A DNA stretch of 64,000 nt from Candidula unifasciata. Its lineage: Eukaryota; Mollusca; Gastropoda; Stylommatophora; Geomitridae. Positions 11,475 to 22,509 of the stretch are shown here, piece after piece. The stretch lies in assembly GCA_905116865.2 (NCBI GenBank), contig CAJHNH020000703.1:1-64000 (forward strand), given 5' to 3'. The translations under genes were made by a program, and so were the position numbers. The stretch's first letter is position 1. Every line of letters starts with the position of its first letter. The notes under the pieces are model-generated. The model worked only from the letters and a program-made list of their open reading frames with translations. It searched no databases and was not told the DNA's origin.

Positions 11475-13028
11475 ATGAAGTCACAAATCCAATTTGCTGT
11501 CACACTGGTATTTGTGGCAACACTCACTGGTATTACTGCCAAGACTGTTGTGTTTTACCCCCTCCCACTGACCAGTTACATCGTGTACCATTCCAGTTTG
11601 GCTGGAGCTTTAGCTAGTTTAGGTCACGACGTCTGGATCTGTGTGCCAGCCTCTCTAACGGCTAAACATCTGATACAGGATAAGTCTATTAATACCCTCG
11701 TGTACGGGGAATATCTTGGTGACATTGTGAAGCAGTTATACGAACAGACCAGGATTGCAGAAACATTCTGGATGAACGAAACATTTTCCACTATAAAACT
11801 CATTGTTGATTTCAGTAAAACATTCGTTAAAGTGGCCGAAGTTGTTCTTGCTGACCAGATATTCGTAAGGAAAGTGAGAAATCTGAAGCCCGATTTAATT
11901 GTTTTGGAATCAACAATATTGGCACCAAACATGGTTGTACTTCCTTATATGCTAGACATTCCATTTGCACTGGTCGGAACTGCTCATGACCCAGTGCAAT
12001 CAAAGATCCCATTTAGTCCTGCAACTACTCCTTACTGCCTCTTCGACATAAGTGAAAAGATGACATTCTTTCAGAGACTTCAGATGACATTGTTTTACTT
12101 TGTGCACATGAACTTTGAGTTGTTCTACGACAGCAGTCTGGTTGCCAAGTTTGCTCCACACAAGCCATACAAGACCATCAGTCAACTGGTGACAGAGGCT
12201 GAAATTTTCATTGCTGAAGTTGACCACATACTGGACTATCCACGGACAGTACTACCAAACACAAAACTAATTGGGGGATCTTCTACATCTCCTGCGAAAC
12301 CGTTATCTGGGGAATTTAAAAAATTCGTGGATGAATCTAAAAACGGCGTCGTCGTTATGTCTTTTGGCAGTTCTGTTACTAATGTGCCTTCTTACATCGT
12401 ATCTAAAATCGCTTCTGCTTTCAGGCAGCTAAATCAGAGTGTCATCTGGAGGATCAATATTGTCTCCCCTGATCCCAAACAAATCCTGACGTCGACGTGG
12501 GTACCACAAAATGATCTTCTGGGACACGAGAAAACCAAACTGTTTGTTTCCCACTGTGGAAAGAATGGACAATACGAAGCTCTCTACCACGGAGTACCTA
12601 TGCTGTGTCTGCCCATATATGCCGATCAACCTTACAACTCAGAAAGAGTTGTCGTCAAACATTTTGGTCTTCGTGCCGACATGCGACAGGCTAGCGCAGA
12701 CGAGTTGGCGGCCATCATGAAGGAAATCATTTACAATAAAACATACACCGAAAACATACAGAAAGCTTCCCGCCTTTACCGAGAGCTGTATAAACTGCCA
12801 AAACAGGAAGCTGCTTACTGGCTGGATCACGTGATGAAGTATGGCGGCGAATATATGAGATCACCGGGGCAGAAGATGCCTTGGTATCAAATTATGGTGT
12901 TAGATGTAGTTGTCTTCATCATCGCCGTTATTGCAGTCCTCATCTTCTTGATGATGTATTTCATCGTTAAGTTGTGGCGTTGTGTATTTACAGATGGTCA
13001 ACGATTTGTCAAACGGAAGCGAGAATAA
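11475..13028 (+). CDS. UDP-glycosyltransferase (UDP-glucuronosyltransferase-like), ER membrane
   Basis: A 517-residue protein, the normal length for animal UGTs, coded without introns. These enzymes move a sugar from a UDP-sugar to small lipophilic acceptors in the ER lumen, for detoxification or pigment and hormone conjugation. Residues 1-22 are a signal peptide. His39, in the 'YIVYHSSLAGALASLGHDVW' stretch, sits where the catalytic His is expected. The UDP-sugar signature starts at W342 ('WVPQNDLLGH') and continues with 'FVSHCGKNGQYEALYHGVPM' and 'DQPYNSERV' (D384-Q385). A single membrane helix covers about 473-500, followed by the basic tail KRKRE, consistent with ER retention. Two oddities: the usual HGG of the signature is HCG (360-362), and the position of the acidic partner of the catalytic His appears to be Glu145, not Asp. 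The frame is intact and the gene looks functional. The substrate cannot be told. Confidence 0.95.
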   Translation: MKSQIQFAVTLVFVATLTGITAKTVVFYPLPLTSYIVYHSSLAGALASLGHDVWICVPASLTAKHLIQDKSINTLVYGEYLGDIVKQLYEQTRIAETFWMNETFSTIKLIVDFSKTFVKVAEVVLADQIFVRKVRNLKPDLIVLESTILAPNMVVLPYMLDIPFALVGTAHDPVQSKIPFSPATTPYCLFDISEKMTFFQRLQMTLFYFVHMNFELFYDSSLVAKFAPHKPYKTISQLVTEAEIFIAEVDHILDYPRTVLPNTKLIGGSSTSPAKPLSGEFKKFVDESKNGVVVMSFGSSVTNVPSYIVSKIASAFRQLNQSVIWRINIVSPDPKQILTSTWVPQNDLLGHEKTKLFVSHCGKNGQYEALYHGVPMLCLPIYADQPYNSERVVVKHFGLRADMRQASADELAAIMKEIIYNKTYTENIQKASRLYRELYKLPKQEAAYWLDHVMKYGGEYMRSPGQKMPWYQIMVLDVVVFIIAVIAVLIFLMMYFIVKLWRCVFTDGQRFVKRKRE

Positions 13029-13202
13029 TTTGGGGATACATGAACAATTATTTTAATTAGATAATGCAAAGTAGGATGATAATAGCTCTAGCCACATACA
13101 GATTATATAAAAATCAAACAATCAGAATGTATAAGTACTTCGGTGCAAACCAACTGCTCCAATCTATTAAGAGAAGAAATTCAGTTTATAATAAAATATG
13201 GA

Positions 13203-13208
13203 AATAAA
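13203..13208 (+). terminator. Polyadenylation signal AATAAA for the UGT gene
   Basis: AATAAA lies 175 bases after the UGT stop codon. A weaker variant is just before it (about 13190). No other candidate lies closer to the stop. Confidence 0.5.
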
Positions 13209-13539
13209 GTATACTAGGCCATACAACATTCGTTGAAATCAAGGTCTCTGTTTCGATAAAACCATGATCACAATATATAAATCTATAATAAGACTAGTTG
13301 TTTAATGTGGCTGCAAAACTTGGAGCACAAATAAAAAAAGATAAAACCTAACTACACATTAAAAAAAAAGCTTTGTGACAAATCTTTATGCTCATCAAAG
13401 AAGCACACATTGGGAAAAGGGGAAAAAGAAGCAACAATGGAATTCCTAATCTGTTTGAATCTACACTAAACACATGCATCATAAGAACTAAACAACGGAA
13501 ACGACTGAGGTGCACTGGGAGAGTGTCAGGTGACAGAGA

Positions 13540-13757
13540 GTGACTGACTGACTTTCTACCCCACTAGGACATCACACAAGTGATAAACACCCGATGACAC
13601 AAAGTGCCACCATGTGGATGAGGATCGCCGTGGAGAGGTCCTAGAAACCGCGTTCAAACAATTGGCCATATTTATGGCCTGCCTATATTGCGGCCCCTGG
13701 CAAAAGCCATGGTGGGGTTTCAAAAAACGAAAAATTTCGTCCTAAAAAGGACGAAAC
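13540..13757 (+). repeat. SINE family A copy 3, with terminal hairpin
   Basis: Full-length plus-strand copy. It starts at a GACT short tandem repeat, contains 'accccactaggacatcacac' and 'ggccatatttatggcc', and ends in the hairpin TTTCGTCCT-AAAA-AGGACGAAA (13735-13756). Confidence 0.85.
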
Positions 13758-13804
13758 ATATGTTGCACGCAGGTGACAGAGAGAGTTTAAAACTGTTTAC
13801 ATAC

Positions 13805-14195
13805 GGGAGTTGAGGTTTTGAGGTTTTGAACAACGGGTCAGCATCATGGCACACGGGTAGCAACTTATAAGTGCTCCGTTTTTCTTCTAACTAAATCATG
13901 AGTAAAGAATCTTAGCACAGGCTCTGTAGCACCGGCGAGTATCCTGAAATACTTTAGGTAGTTTTTTAACTCTAAATTTTGCCCGGGCAGCGTCGTTAGG
14001 CTACTCTTTTCGATTTCCAACTGTCTAGTGTTTTTTTACGCGCGCAACAAAACACGCGCGTCCGGTCTTACTACCCAGAGACCAGTGCGAATTACATGAA
14101 GTACACGTGAAAAGATTTCAGCCCTCACCGGGCTTGAACCCAGGACCTCAAGCACTCCCGGCCGACACCATGCCTCGAAACCACGCAGCCGCCCA
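13805..14195 (-). repeat. SINE family D copy 2 (tRNA-like head)
   Basis: Matches 1005-1415. On the minus strand the head carries the B box 'gggttcaagcccggtgagg', next to a tRNA-like 5' part 'gtttcgaggcatggtgtcgg'. About 390 bases long. Confidence 0.65.
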
Positions 14196-14199
14196 CGAC

Positions 14200-16290
14200 C
14201 CTTTTGTGGGTCGAACAACCCTTTCACAGGGGTCGCCAAAGACTGTCGGAAAACAAATATTCAGCAAAGTTATAAAGTAGCAACGAAAATAATTGTATGG
14301 CTGGGGGGTCGTCACAACATGAGGAACTGTATTATGTCACATATCACTCCGGTCGCGTGCCTGATCTAAGGATTTCTCCTTAAGAACCAACAGCACTCCG
14401 AAATAATTATGTTGAGTCGTTTGGCTCGTATTGGTCTAAGGGATGCCCCGTGGCCAATATACGCTCAACTTATTTCCGGAGTAGGGTAACTCAAGTTTTG
14501 GCACTACAAAATATATATGTATATGAATACAATATTCCTAGGCACACTTGGCTGGACACCCCCACTACTCTAAAAAGAAAGCCCCCAGGTTATGATAGTT
14601 TACTATCATAACCATGTTAACACATATAATACTTATTATTCATACACACAACAATGCTAAACACTTAGAAAGGTGAAATAAAGACCCTTAAGTCAGCCAT
14701 GAAAATGAATGTATGTAATCAGCACAACTTCTGTACATAAATGGACGAATAATGTTCTAGAATGTTTATAGAACCAGGACGCAGAGCCACGACTCAGATA
14801 TTGAAACAGCCAGATAGTCTTGACTAACCACCCAGTGTCATCCTTGGAATACTGTAAAGCTGTGGGGAATAGAGCATGATATTGAAACAAAACTGGGACT
14901 TATCAGAGTTCTATTGTTGATGCTCCCCTCAGCTCCTGGTGATTCGACTGTAGTTGACTCTGGTAGCTCTGCCTCAAGTTGATCTGGTCACAGAGGAGTA
15001 CCTCACCATCGAGGACACAGAAACTGTATATGGACTCAACAAGTCTCTCCCACAGGTCAGGTCACAAAGTTGTCTCTGCAAATGTTCACTTGCCATGGAG
15101 CTCACTCACACGCTCTGGCCATGTTAAGGTGGTGGTGTATATGGCACAACCTGATGATGTCAGGTACATTCACTGGTGTTAGCTGGTGGATAGTTGGTTG
15201 GTGGATGTTGGTAGGACTGTGATTAATCTGCCTGCTCTTTACAGAGGTTTCATCCTGTCTGGAAAGAACTCAGAATTAGTAATCACCAAGAGGGTATCAT
15301 CTAACAGGAAAGACTCAGAATAAGCAATCAGTTTCCATCCCACATCAGCCTACTCCACCTCTGCTCCTCTTTTACATTCCTCAGAGTGTACTCTCAAGAC
15401 CAGGAGACAATGTCTCCTTTCATTTATCTGTCTGTTTAGTGCAAGAGATGGAAAGTCAGATATATATAGTGAAGATAGATAGACACTATCACACGTATCT
15501 CATTCTCTCCACCCCCTCACATCTGCATACAGACACTAGTGTTTACAGTAAGTATCTATATCTCTTCCGTCTCCTCAGGCCATTCAATACACATCCATTG
15601 ATCTGTGTCAAACACACTCAAAGCAACGCGCTAACTGCCAAGTAACTGACCTACATTCTCCGTCGCCATTAGTACTGCACAAACTTCTGTTGTTAGTTCA
15701 AATGATTAACACTTGTAGGTTCAATATCTTTACCAATGGTGTGGGTTATTTAGGGCACAAACTATTTAGTCTGGGCAGAGGAAGGTCTAAGGTTTGGATC
15801 TGGTTCTCTGGAGATCAAGAACGGTCGAACTATGTGTGATCCCACAACCGATACCACTCAATCTACAGCAGTGACCCTTTTAACAAGGCATCATTTAAGG
15901 TACTCGTAAACTATAATTAACTTACCCAAGCATAGGAAATGTCCTAGACACTACAGGCCGCCTTCTCAAAGTTTAAATTTATGAGGCGTTGATGAATACA
16001 TCTGGTCTCTAGGAATGCAGGCAGAAGAATGCCCGCTCTAACTTAAGCTTGGCGTCAGTAGAAAAGAAGTTCCTTGTATACATGAGCAAGGAGTAAACCG
16101 GTTTCTATGAATATTCTTATAAAACCCTAGAAAACGTCAACCTACAGTTGCAAATTTGAAAATGACGATAAGTAAAAGCAACTAGAAGGTCTAGAAACTA
16201 TAATTTTACCTGATAAAGGTATAGATCAATATAAGGGACTATATACCTTTCCGGACGGTTCCAAATTTGGAATTTTTTGTCGAGCGCAAA
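14200..16290. other. Intergenic; two inverted repeats, no gene
   Basis: Contains an imperfect long hairpin at 14394-14488 and a perfect 12-bp-arm palindrome at 14588-14613. The rest (14620-16290) has only short frames without domain-like sequence. Confidence 0.5.
14588..14613. repeat. Perfect inverted repeat, 12-bp arms, 2-bp spacer
   Basis: GGTTATGATAGT - TT - ACTATCATAACC, read directly from the sequence. Confidence 0.95.

Positions 16291-16323
<33 letters not shown>
16291..16323 (+). repeat. Poly-G homopolymer, 33 bases
   Basis: An uninterrupted run of 33 G. The length in the real genome is uncertain because such runs are hard to sequence. Confidence 0.9.
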
Positions 16324-16324
<1 letters not shown>

Positions 16325-16499
16325 CCAGGTCCCGACTCGACGACTATGTGTAGTGGCGGGTCATTCCTTTATTAATTAAAGGGTCACAGCCTTATAAACG
16401 TAGAAAACCACTGGTTTGATAAGTTTTTACCTGCCAAATCACTGATCAGTCTATGCATATTTAAGGTATTTTTATTATCGTCAACATGTAGCAGCTCCT

Positions 16500-16835
16500 T
16501 TGCAGAACATCGCTCTCATCACCGTCTTCCTGAAAGAAACTCGGTCTCTCGCCAGCTCTCCCGTCTCATATACTTTCATGCTTAAGGAGTCACTTATATC
16601 CTGTGCTCATCTTCGTGTTGGTCGGCCCCTGCTCCTCCTTCCAGGTACCATGCCTTCTGCTATAATTTTTTTTTCCAATCCGTCTTGGCGCTTGATATGA
16701 CCAAAATATTTCAGCTTCCGAGACAGCATGCTGTTTATTAGCCAAACTTCTTTGATGTTCAGATCTTTCAAGATGTCAGTTTTTCTTTTCTTCTTTGTCC
16801 AAGATATTCTTAGAATATTTATATATATGTACATA
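16500..16835 (-). mobile_element. Non-LTR retrotransposon 3'-end fragment
   Basis: The minus strand encodes 'LRISWTKKKRKTDIL', 'RKLKYFGHIKRQDGLEKKI' and 'GRRSRGRPTRR'. After a TGA where Trp is expected it continues 'AQDISDSL' and 'RDRVSFRKTVMRA'. This is the standard C-terminal part of LINE ORF2 after the reverse transcriptase. A short related 3' end lies at 40085-40170. Confidence 0.6.
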
Positions 16836-17600
16836 ATTTAATTAGTTTTAATAAACGTTTTGACCCATGCTTTTTGGGGTAGGCTAATGATAGTTAAACT
16901 AGACACTGCATCTCTGTCGACCACCAGCTGCGAGGTATCTTGCCAGCTCGATTAATGCTAATTTAAGACATTATCCCTGGGCACGACGGGGACGTGCAAC
17001 AGGAGCCTTGAATGAGGCTCCATAAAACCAGCACAGAGAAGGCTGGCGCCCGAAGCAAGGTACGTAGTATCTCCTTACGCACATCTTAACCTAACTTTCC
17101 CTCTTACGCGCTGACCAAAAGCACCACGCCACGATATGTACTTATAAAACAGAAGTGACAGTTCAAAAAGAGACAAGAAATAATCAAATTACAGAACTCA
17201 ATTTTTGAGAACGTGAATCTTCCATTTAGGTAGTAACAAATGATCATCATAAACAGGGTTTTACCCTAAAGTGTCTACAAAAGCTGCGGGTAATCACCAT
17301 AGAGTATCTATAAGCTAGAGCTGAAAAATATGATGCCACTAAAAGATGTAAGTACTGAGTACTTTTAGGAGCTACGGAAAAGAAAACCTGATCACTACTA
17401 ATTTTACAGCCATTTCAGAACTTCTGGAGTCCTAAACTTAGAAGTTAGGTGCAATATTATCGTAAAATATCGTTCATTACGATGATTAAAATAAAAGCTA
17501 GCTTTTACTGCTTGGTATGCTCTTAGCGACTAGTCTGCAAGCACAAACCAAGCAGCGGGGCTTAAACCAACAGCAATAAAATCGACCCTTAATCGCTATA
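16836..17600. other. No recognised feature
   Basis: Unique-looking AT-rich sequence without long frames. Confidence 0.45.
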
Positions 17601-17614
17601 TACTTGTGTGTGTA

Positions 17615-17870
<256 letters not shown>

Positions 17871-18274
17871 GTGAACTGTTAAAAAATGAATAGTACATTC
17901 CTGTTTGAAAAAAACAGCTTTTATAATTTGACGCATAATGAAAAGATACAAAACAGAAAGAAAAGTAGATCACTGAGCTTCACAATTGAACAAACACAGA
18001 TAAAACATGAACGTTGCGGCTATAGAGCCTTCATCAGCGCACAAGTAAACCACACCAATGCACAAAATCACTTAATTGACATATACTGAAGCAGCCACGT
18101 TAATGTCTTGCCAGTGGAATGTTTATTAGTTGACAGGAAAGCTCACATGCCTAAAACCTACGACAGACCAGACACAACAGAACTCTACTGATTGCTCAAA
18201 CCCTAGGGTATTCTTGTGTAGATTTTGAGCAATTAATCTAATTATATTACAGTGCTGCTGTCGATTTGGCAGCA

Positions 18275-18420
18275 GACCGCCCTGCGTTGATCTCGACAGT
18301 GGTATCGGGAGCCGACTATTGAAGGCAATGGCAAACTACTGAACTTTAACGTTGCCTAGTGAAATCGCAAACATCTAAACTGTTTGGTTCTGCAACGTCC
18401 TATACAAGTTGGGCAAGTAG
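18275..18420 (+). repeat. SINE family B copy, 5'-truncated
   Basis: Body matches the family: 'ctcgacagtggtatc', 'gccgact', 'ggcaatggcaaactactg', 'ggttctgcaacgtcct'. The tRNA-like head is lost. Confidence 0.65.
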
Positions 18421-18584
18421 CATGTTGTAATTTACCTTTACTTACTGTATGGTCAACACACATACTTTTGTCAAAATAAACGCAAACCGATCTGCTGTCA
18501 AAAATGCCTGCAGCTGAACTGACCCGGCTACTTATGAATTATAAACATGACAAACATTGTCTTCCTCGTAAAGTTCACACTCTG

Positions 18585-18825
18585 TGAGGTTGCTAGTCAT
18601 GTTTATCCACAATCTTCTGTCTCGTGTACGTTTTATCACCTCTGACACGGACAATCCTCTTTGCCATGGTGTCAAACTGGCCAGCATCTTCTTTCTGTCT
18701 CGATCTCCCCCTGCCTCTTCTCCCCTCCACTGTTCCCACTTTCACGATGTACTCCTGTTGTTGTTGTTGTTTTCGTTTTTGTGTCATAACCAACGAACGT
18801 AGATTGTTTCATACTGCCACACTTA
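18585..18825 (-). mobile_element. LINE 3'-end fragment
   Basis: Minus-strand reading gives 'KVGTVEGRRGRGRSRQKED', the basic linker common to LINE ORF2 C-termini. The DNA matches 52935-53170 closely and 27450-27540 partly. Confidence 0.45.
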
Positions 18826-18827
18826 GT

Positions 18828-19052
18828 TAGTTGCGTATCCTTTACAGGATGTTGCAGAGCCAACCCCAACAGCCCCTGTTGTTTGGTTTTTCTAGGCAAA
18901 CTTACGTCCAGTAGTTTGCTATTGCTTTCTTGACGGTCGGCTTTCTTAATACCACTGTTAAAACCAACACAAGGCGCATAGCCGGCAGCTGGGATCCAAC
19001 TCGGCATCCCGGCATTACGAAGCGTTCGCATCGACTTAGCCACACAGCCGAC
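18828..19052 (-). repeat. SINE family B copy (minus), near full length
   Basis: From the minus strand: a tRNA-like head 'ggtcggctgtgtggctaagt' and 'gatgcgaacgcttcg', a degraded B box, then 'ggcaaacyactgg' and the tail 'aaaggatacgcaactaac'. Confidence 0.8.
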
Positions 19053-19059
19053 CTACTGC

Positions 19060-19460
19060 CACACTACTGAATCTAAAATTGCTTAGCAAAAGTCACAGCC
19101 ACTCAAAAACAGCTATTAACTCTTTCAGTTCTATGCAACACTTGATGGGTAAGAGTTTTCCCACATTAATTTCATCCATCGCGTGATGTGTTCACCCCGA
19201 TTTTACTGTTGGTCACAGCGCAGTAAAGAAATCTGGCTTCTCTATTGGCTACTTCCGCTGCGTAGTTTGCCTGTTGGGAAGTTATGGTTTCCTGAATTTG
19301 CATAGTGGGCATTCGTTCCCCCCACATGTGCTGCGAGAACCTGTTGGGGCTGAACGAGTTCATGATCTGCCACGTCAAGTGATAGATCTGCAGCTGTGAC
19401 GACATTACTGTCTTTCGTCACTTAGCGAAGAGCCTTTACTACTCTAATGAGCTGTGGGCA
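19060..19460. other. No recognised feature
   Basis: No domain-like frame. It lies downstream of the receptor gene's 3' end. Confidence 0.4.
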
Positions 19461-19464
19461 TATG

Positions 19465-19757
19465 ATGCTAACTAATCTGTACTCGGTGGGTGATATGGTC
19501 AACATCCCGCCCTCTTGTTATTTCCCAGGACATCCACTGATACCCATTTTAGGTTCGATTTTAGACTAGGGAACTATTCTCTTCATGATCGCAAGGTTTT
19601 CTTTATACATATCTTTAACCTCTTGTCTAAACTTTGGTCCCGTCAAAAAATATTAAGACAAAAATGAAGGGCCACCTTTAACTGTTTGGTAACATCCCGC
19701 CGGCCGCTTTTACTTCCCAGGACTTTAACTGGTACCCATGTTAGGTCCTCTTTTAGA
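19465..19757 (-). pseudogene. Decayed tandem copy of the GPCR 3' end plus SINE fragment
   Basis: 19501-19680 repeats 19691-19870 with a spacing of about 190 bases. The upstream copy holds the terminal codons of the GPCR. On the minus strand this downstream copy still reads 'PKFRQEVKDMYKE' and 'MKRIVP' and then a stop, against 'PKFRQELKDMFKE' and 'MKRTVP' in the gene. A 2-bp difference breaks its frame before that point. The duplicated block also includes the end of a family C SINE ('cttttacttcccaggacttt'). It lies in the gene's 3' untranslated region or just beyond. Confidence 0.8.
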
Positions 19758-22381
19758 CTAGGGAACTGTTCTCTTCATCTTTTCACTGCATTCTTTAAAC
19801 ATATCTTTAAGCTCTTGCCTAAACTTTGGTGAAGTCAAACAGTATAAGAAAAAATGAAGAGCCCCGTTAATGTACTGTAGAATGTTCACAATTGTCCACG
19901 CCAGGATGACCACTGCCCGGCCTCGGTCGTCGGCTGAAGTGATGATGTATGTCTGGCCAATGATGAAGATAACAATGGGCGCATTGAGAATCCAGAAGAC
20001 GATGGTGACTGCAAGTAACGTCTTACTTACGCTGCGGGTGTTGCGACGGGATAGGGCTGGTGTTAGCATGTCGCTGGCTGTACTAGTGTTCTGCCACTTG
20101 TTTTGTGAGGATGATAATAGTGTATGTGGCAATCCTAGGGTTTGTTGTACACCTTGATGTGTTCCGCTTCTTATCGAGTCATGACAAAGTGGTTTCTTAT
20201 CTACGACGGTGCCGATGTTTTCATTGAGATAACGTAATTTATTTATCTGAGTGCCATTGTTCCCATTGTGATTTTGTGATTGATTTATACCCACTCCAGT
20301 GTTACGACTGCGACAAAATAGTTTGTTTTTCACGTCGGTCTCCACGTTTTCATTGTGAAAATGTGATTTTTTTACACCAACGCCATTGCTGACATTGTGA
20401 TGGCATGATTGATTTATATCCTCTGCAGTGTTACTAGTGCGAAGAAGTAATTTGTTACTTACGTTGGTGCCAATGTTTTTATTGTGATGTTGTGATTTAT
20501 TTACACCTATTCCTTTGTTGTTACTGTGATGGTGTGATTGATTTTTATCTACTCCAATGTTACCATTGGGGCAAAGTAGTTCATTATCTTCATCGGTGCC
20601 GATGTTTTCTTTATGGTTATGTGATTTATTTCCACCGACGCCACTGATGTCACTGTGATGGTTTGATTGATTTAAAGCAACTCCAGTGTTACCAGTGCAA
20701 CAATATAGTTTGTTTTCTACGTCTGTGCCGATGTTTTCATTATGATTATGGGATTTGTTTACACTGACGCCATTGTTCTCACTGTGATAGTGGGATTTAT
20801 TTATAGCAACTCCAATTGTATCATTGTGAAAGTTAGTTTTAGAGTGTGATGTGTTTTGTATATCGGCGTCTGTTTTCTCATTGTGACAATGTGATGTGTT
20901 TTGTATATCGGCGTCTGTTTTCTTATTGTGACAGTGTGATGTGTTATGTATATCTGTGCAATCATAATTAGTACACTGTGACTTATTCACATATATACCA
21001 TTGTTATTCTTGTGATAGTGTGATTGATCTTCATCCATACAAGTGTTACAGCTGTGATAATGTGGTGTACTTTCCATGACGGCGCCAACCATCTCGTTAT
21101 TATTGACACCAACATCAGTGTTCTCTAGATGCTCTGAGTTCTGTTTCAAGATTTGATCTGTATTACTGTTAAATGTCGTACGGTGCGCGTTGATGATATT
21201 TTCTGCATGTGGTTTATCATCAAAGATATGTTTTGTTGCACTGGAATCATTGTTCATTTCTTTCATTAAAAAGTCACCCTCGTCGTTTGTCAATGCCCAC
21301 AATGCCACCATCTCCTCACTCGCATCTGGCGTGTCGGGTATGCTTACTGAAAATATATCAGGAAAATATGCCTGGTTAATTTGTTGAAGAGGGTGAACTT
21401 TGTTCCTGAGAGTTTTCCTTCTTTCTGTAGATTTTGTTGGTCGTAATTCTGTCATATTTGTGTGAATCTCGTTCAATGGATTCTCTCGTTTCATGTAGTC
21501 TTGTTGAAATTCTACTGTTAGATTTGCCCCTACTGCAGCATCTGCCAGCTCATCAAAGACAGCTAGTTCTATTGGTTGTAACCTGAATTTTGAACGCATC
21601 ACATGCACATTTCTACTGTCGAACTGACATTCGAGGCTGAGTCTGCTTTCTGCTAGACTGTCTTGTGAAGATGTTGTGTTTATCATCGATACATGAAGTT
21701 CACTTTTGTCTTCTACGTCACTGGGTATGGCGTTTTCTTTGAGAAAATCAGTTGTTTCTACGTGTGATTCTAATATTCGAATCCTATGTGTGTTTTCTTC
21801 ACGTTTCATTGTTGATGTTTTATTTGATGAAATTATAGATTGACAGTTGCTAGACATGATAGTGGTAACATTGGGAGTTCCGCATTCATCAAAGTTAAAA
21901 CCAGCCCCAGAGTTATCGGTGTCCTTGACACTGTTTGTCTGTAGTAAGGGATTTTGACTTTCTTTCATTGCTAAGCCCCACATCCATTGAGAGTGTTCGC
22001 TTCCCTTCCGTTTCTGAAGAGTATACAACTTGAACTGTAAAAGGATCCCCACAGCACTTGATAATCCGCTCTGTTATACCAAGTTGCGAGATATCATTTA
22101 CTGATTTATTTCCCTTCCCCCGTTCGTTCGTTTTTTCTTCTATGGCAGCATTCGAGTTTCGCCCCGGACTGGTAAAGTTAGACATGCTTACTTGGCTGGC
22201 CTGTCTTAGTTCTGTAGCACTTCTCTGCACTCCGTCCAAATTCGTATTCAAGTAGGAAGCCATGTTCTTTTCAGTACGAACTAGCTGTTTGATAATGATG
22301 GAGTTTGCTGTAGCCATGAACATAAACGGGAACAGACAGTAGACGCAGAAATCAATCCATGGCCAGACATTCTCCACAAAA
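19758..22381 (-). CDS. Class A GPCR, terminal coding exon 5 (TM5, giant ICL3, TM6, TM7)
   Basis: The exon starts after 'TTTTATTTCAG' (phase 2, joining the AG left by exon 4). TM5 contains 'VWPWIDFCVYCLFPFMFMA' and 'NSIIIKQL'. The third intracellular loop is about 770 residues. TM6 holds 'FWILNAPIVIFIIGQTY' and TM7 'NGALHFFLYCLTSPKF', followed by a short tail ending MKRTVP. The FWxxNAP and N..xHFFLYCL patterns in place of CWxP and NPxxY are typical of the invertebrate FMRFamide/GPR139-like peptide-receptor group, so the ligand is probably a neuropeptide (inference). The reading frame changes once in ICL3: one frame stops at 21913, while the frame used to the end opens at about 22075. A 1-base indel in an A or G run, or a very small intron, would explain it. 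Start and stop choice is otherwise fixed by the splice site and the TAG at 19758. Confidence 0.85.
20169..20813 (-). repeat. 43-residue (129-bp) His/Asn-rich higher-order repeat in ICL3
   Basis: Five head-to-tail units of exactly 43 codons. Each has three sub-units: type 1 like 'GVxINQSHHHSNN' (14), type 2 like 'GVGVNKSHNHNENI' (14), type 3 like 'GTDVxNKLxCxxGNT' (15). Just before it (to about 21000) lie 15-codon repeats of the form 'DIQNTSHCHNEKTDA'. All remain in frame, despite strong sequence divergence between units. Confidence 0.95.
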
Positions 22382-22509
22382 CTGAAATAAAAGACAAAAC
22401 TTATGAAATAATAAAATGACACAAAACACAGCTTACAGTTGGTCAAGTGAAGCTACCTTTGCACATTAGCAGAGCAGCATACATATGAAGCTAGATTCAT
22501 GTATGTAGG

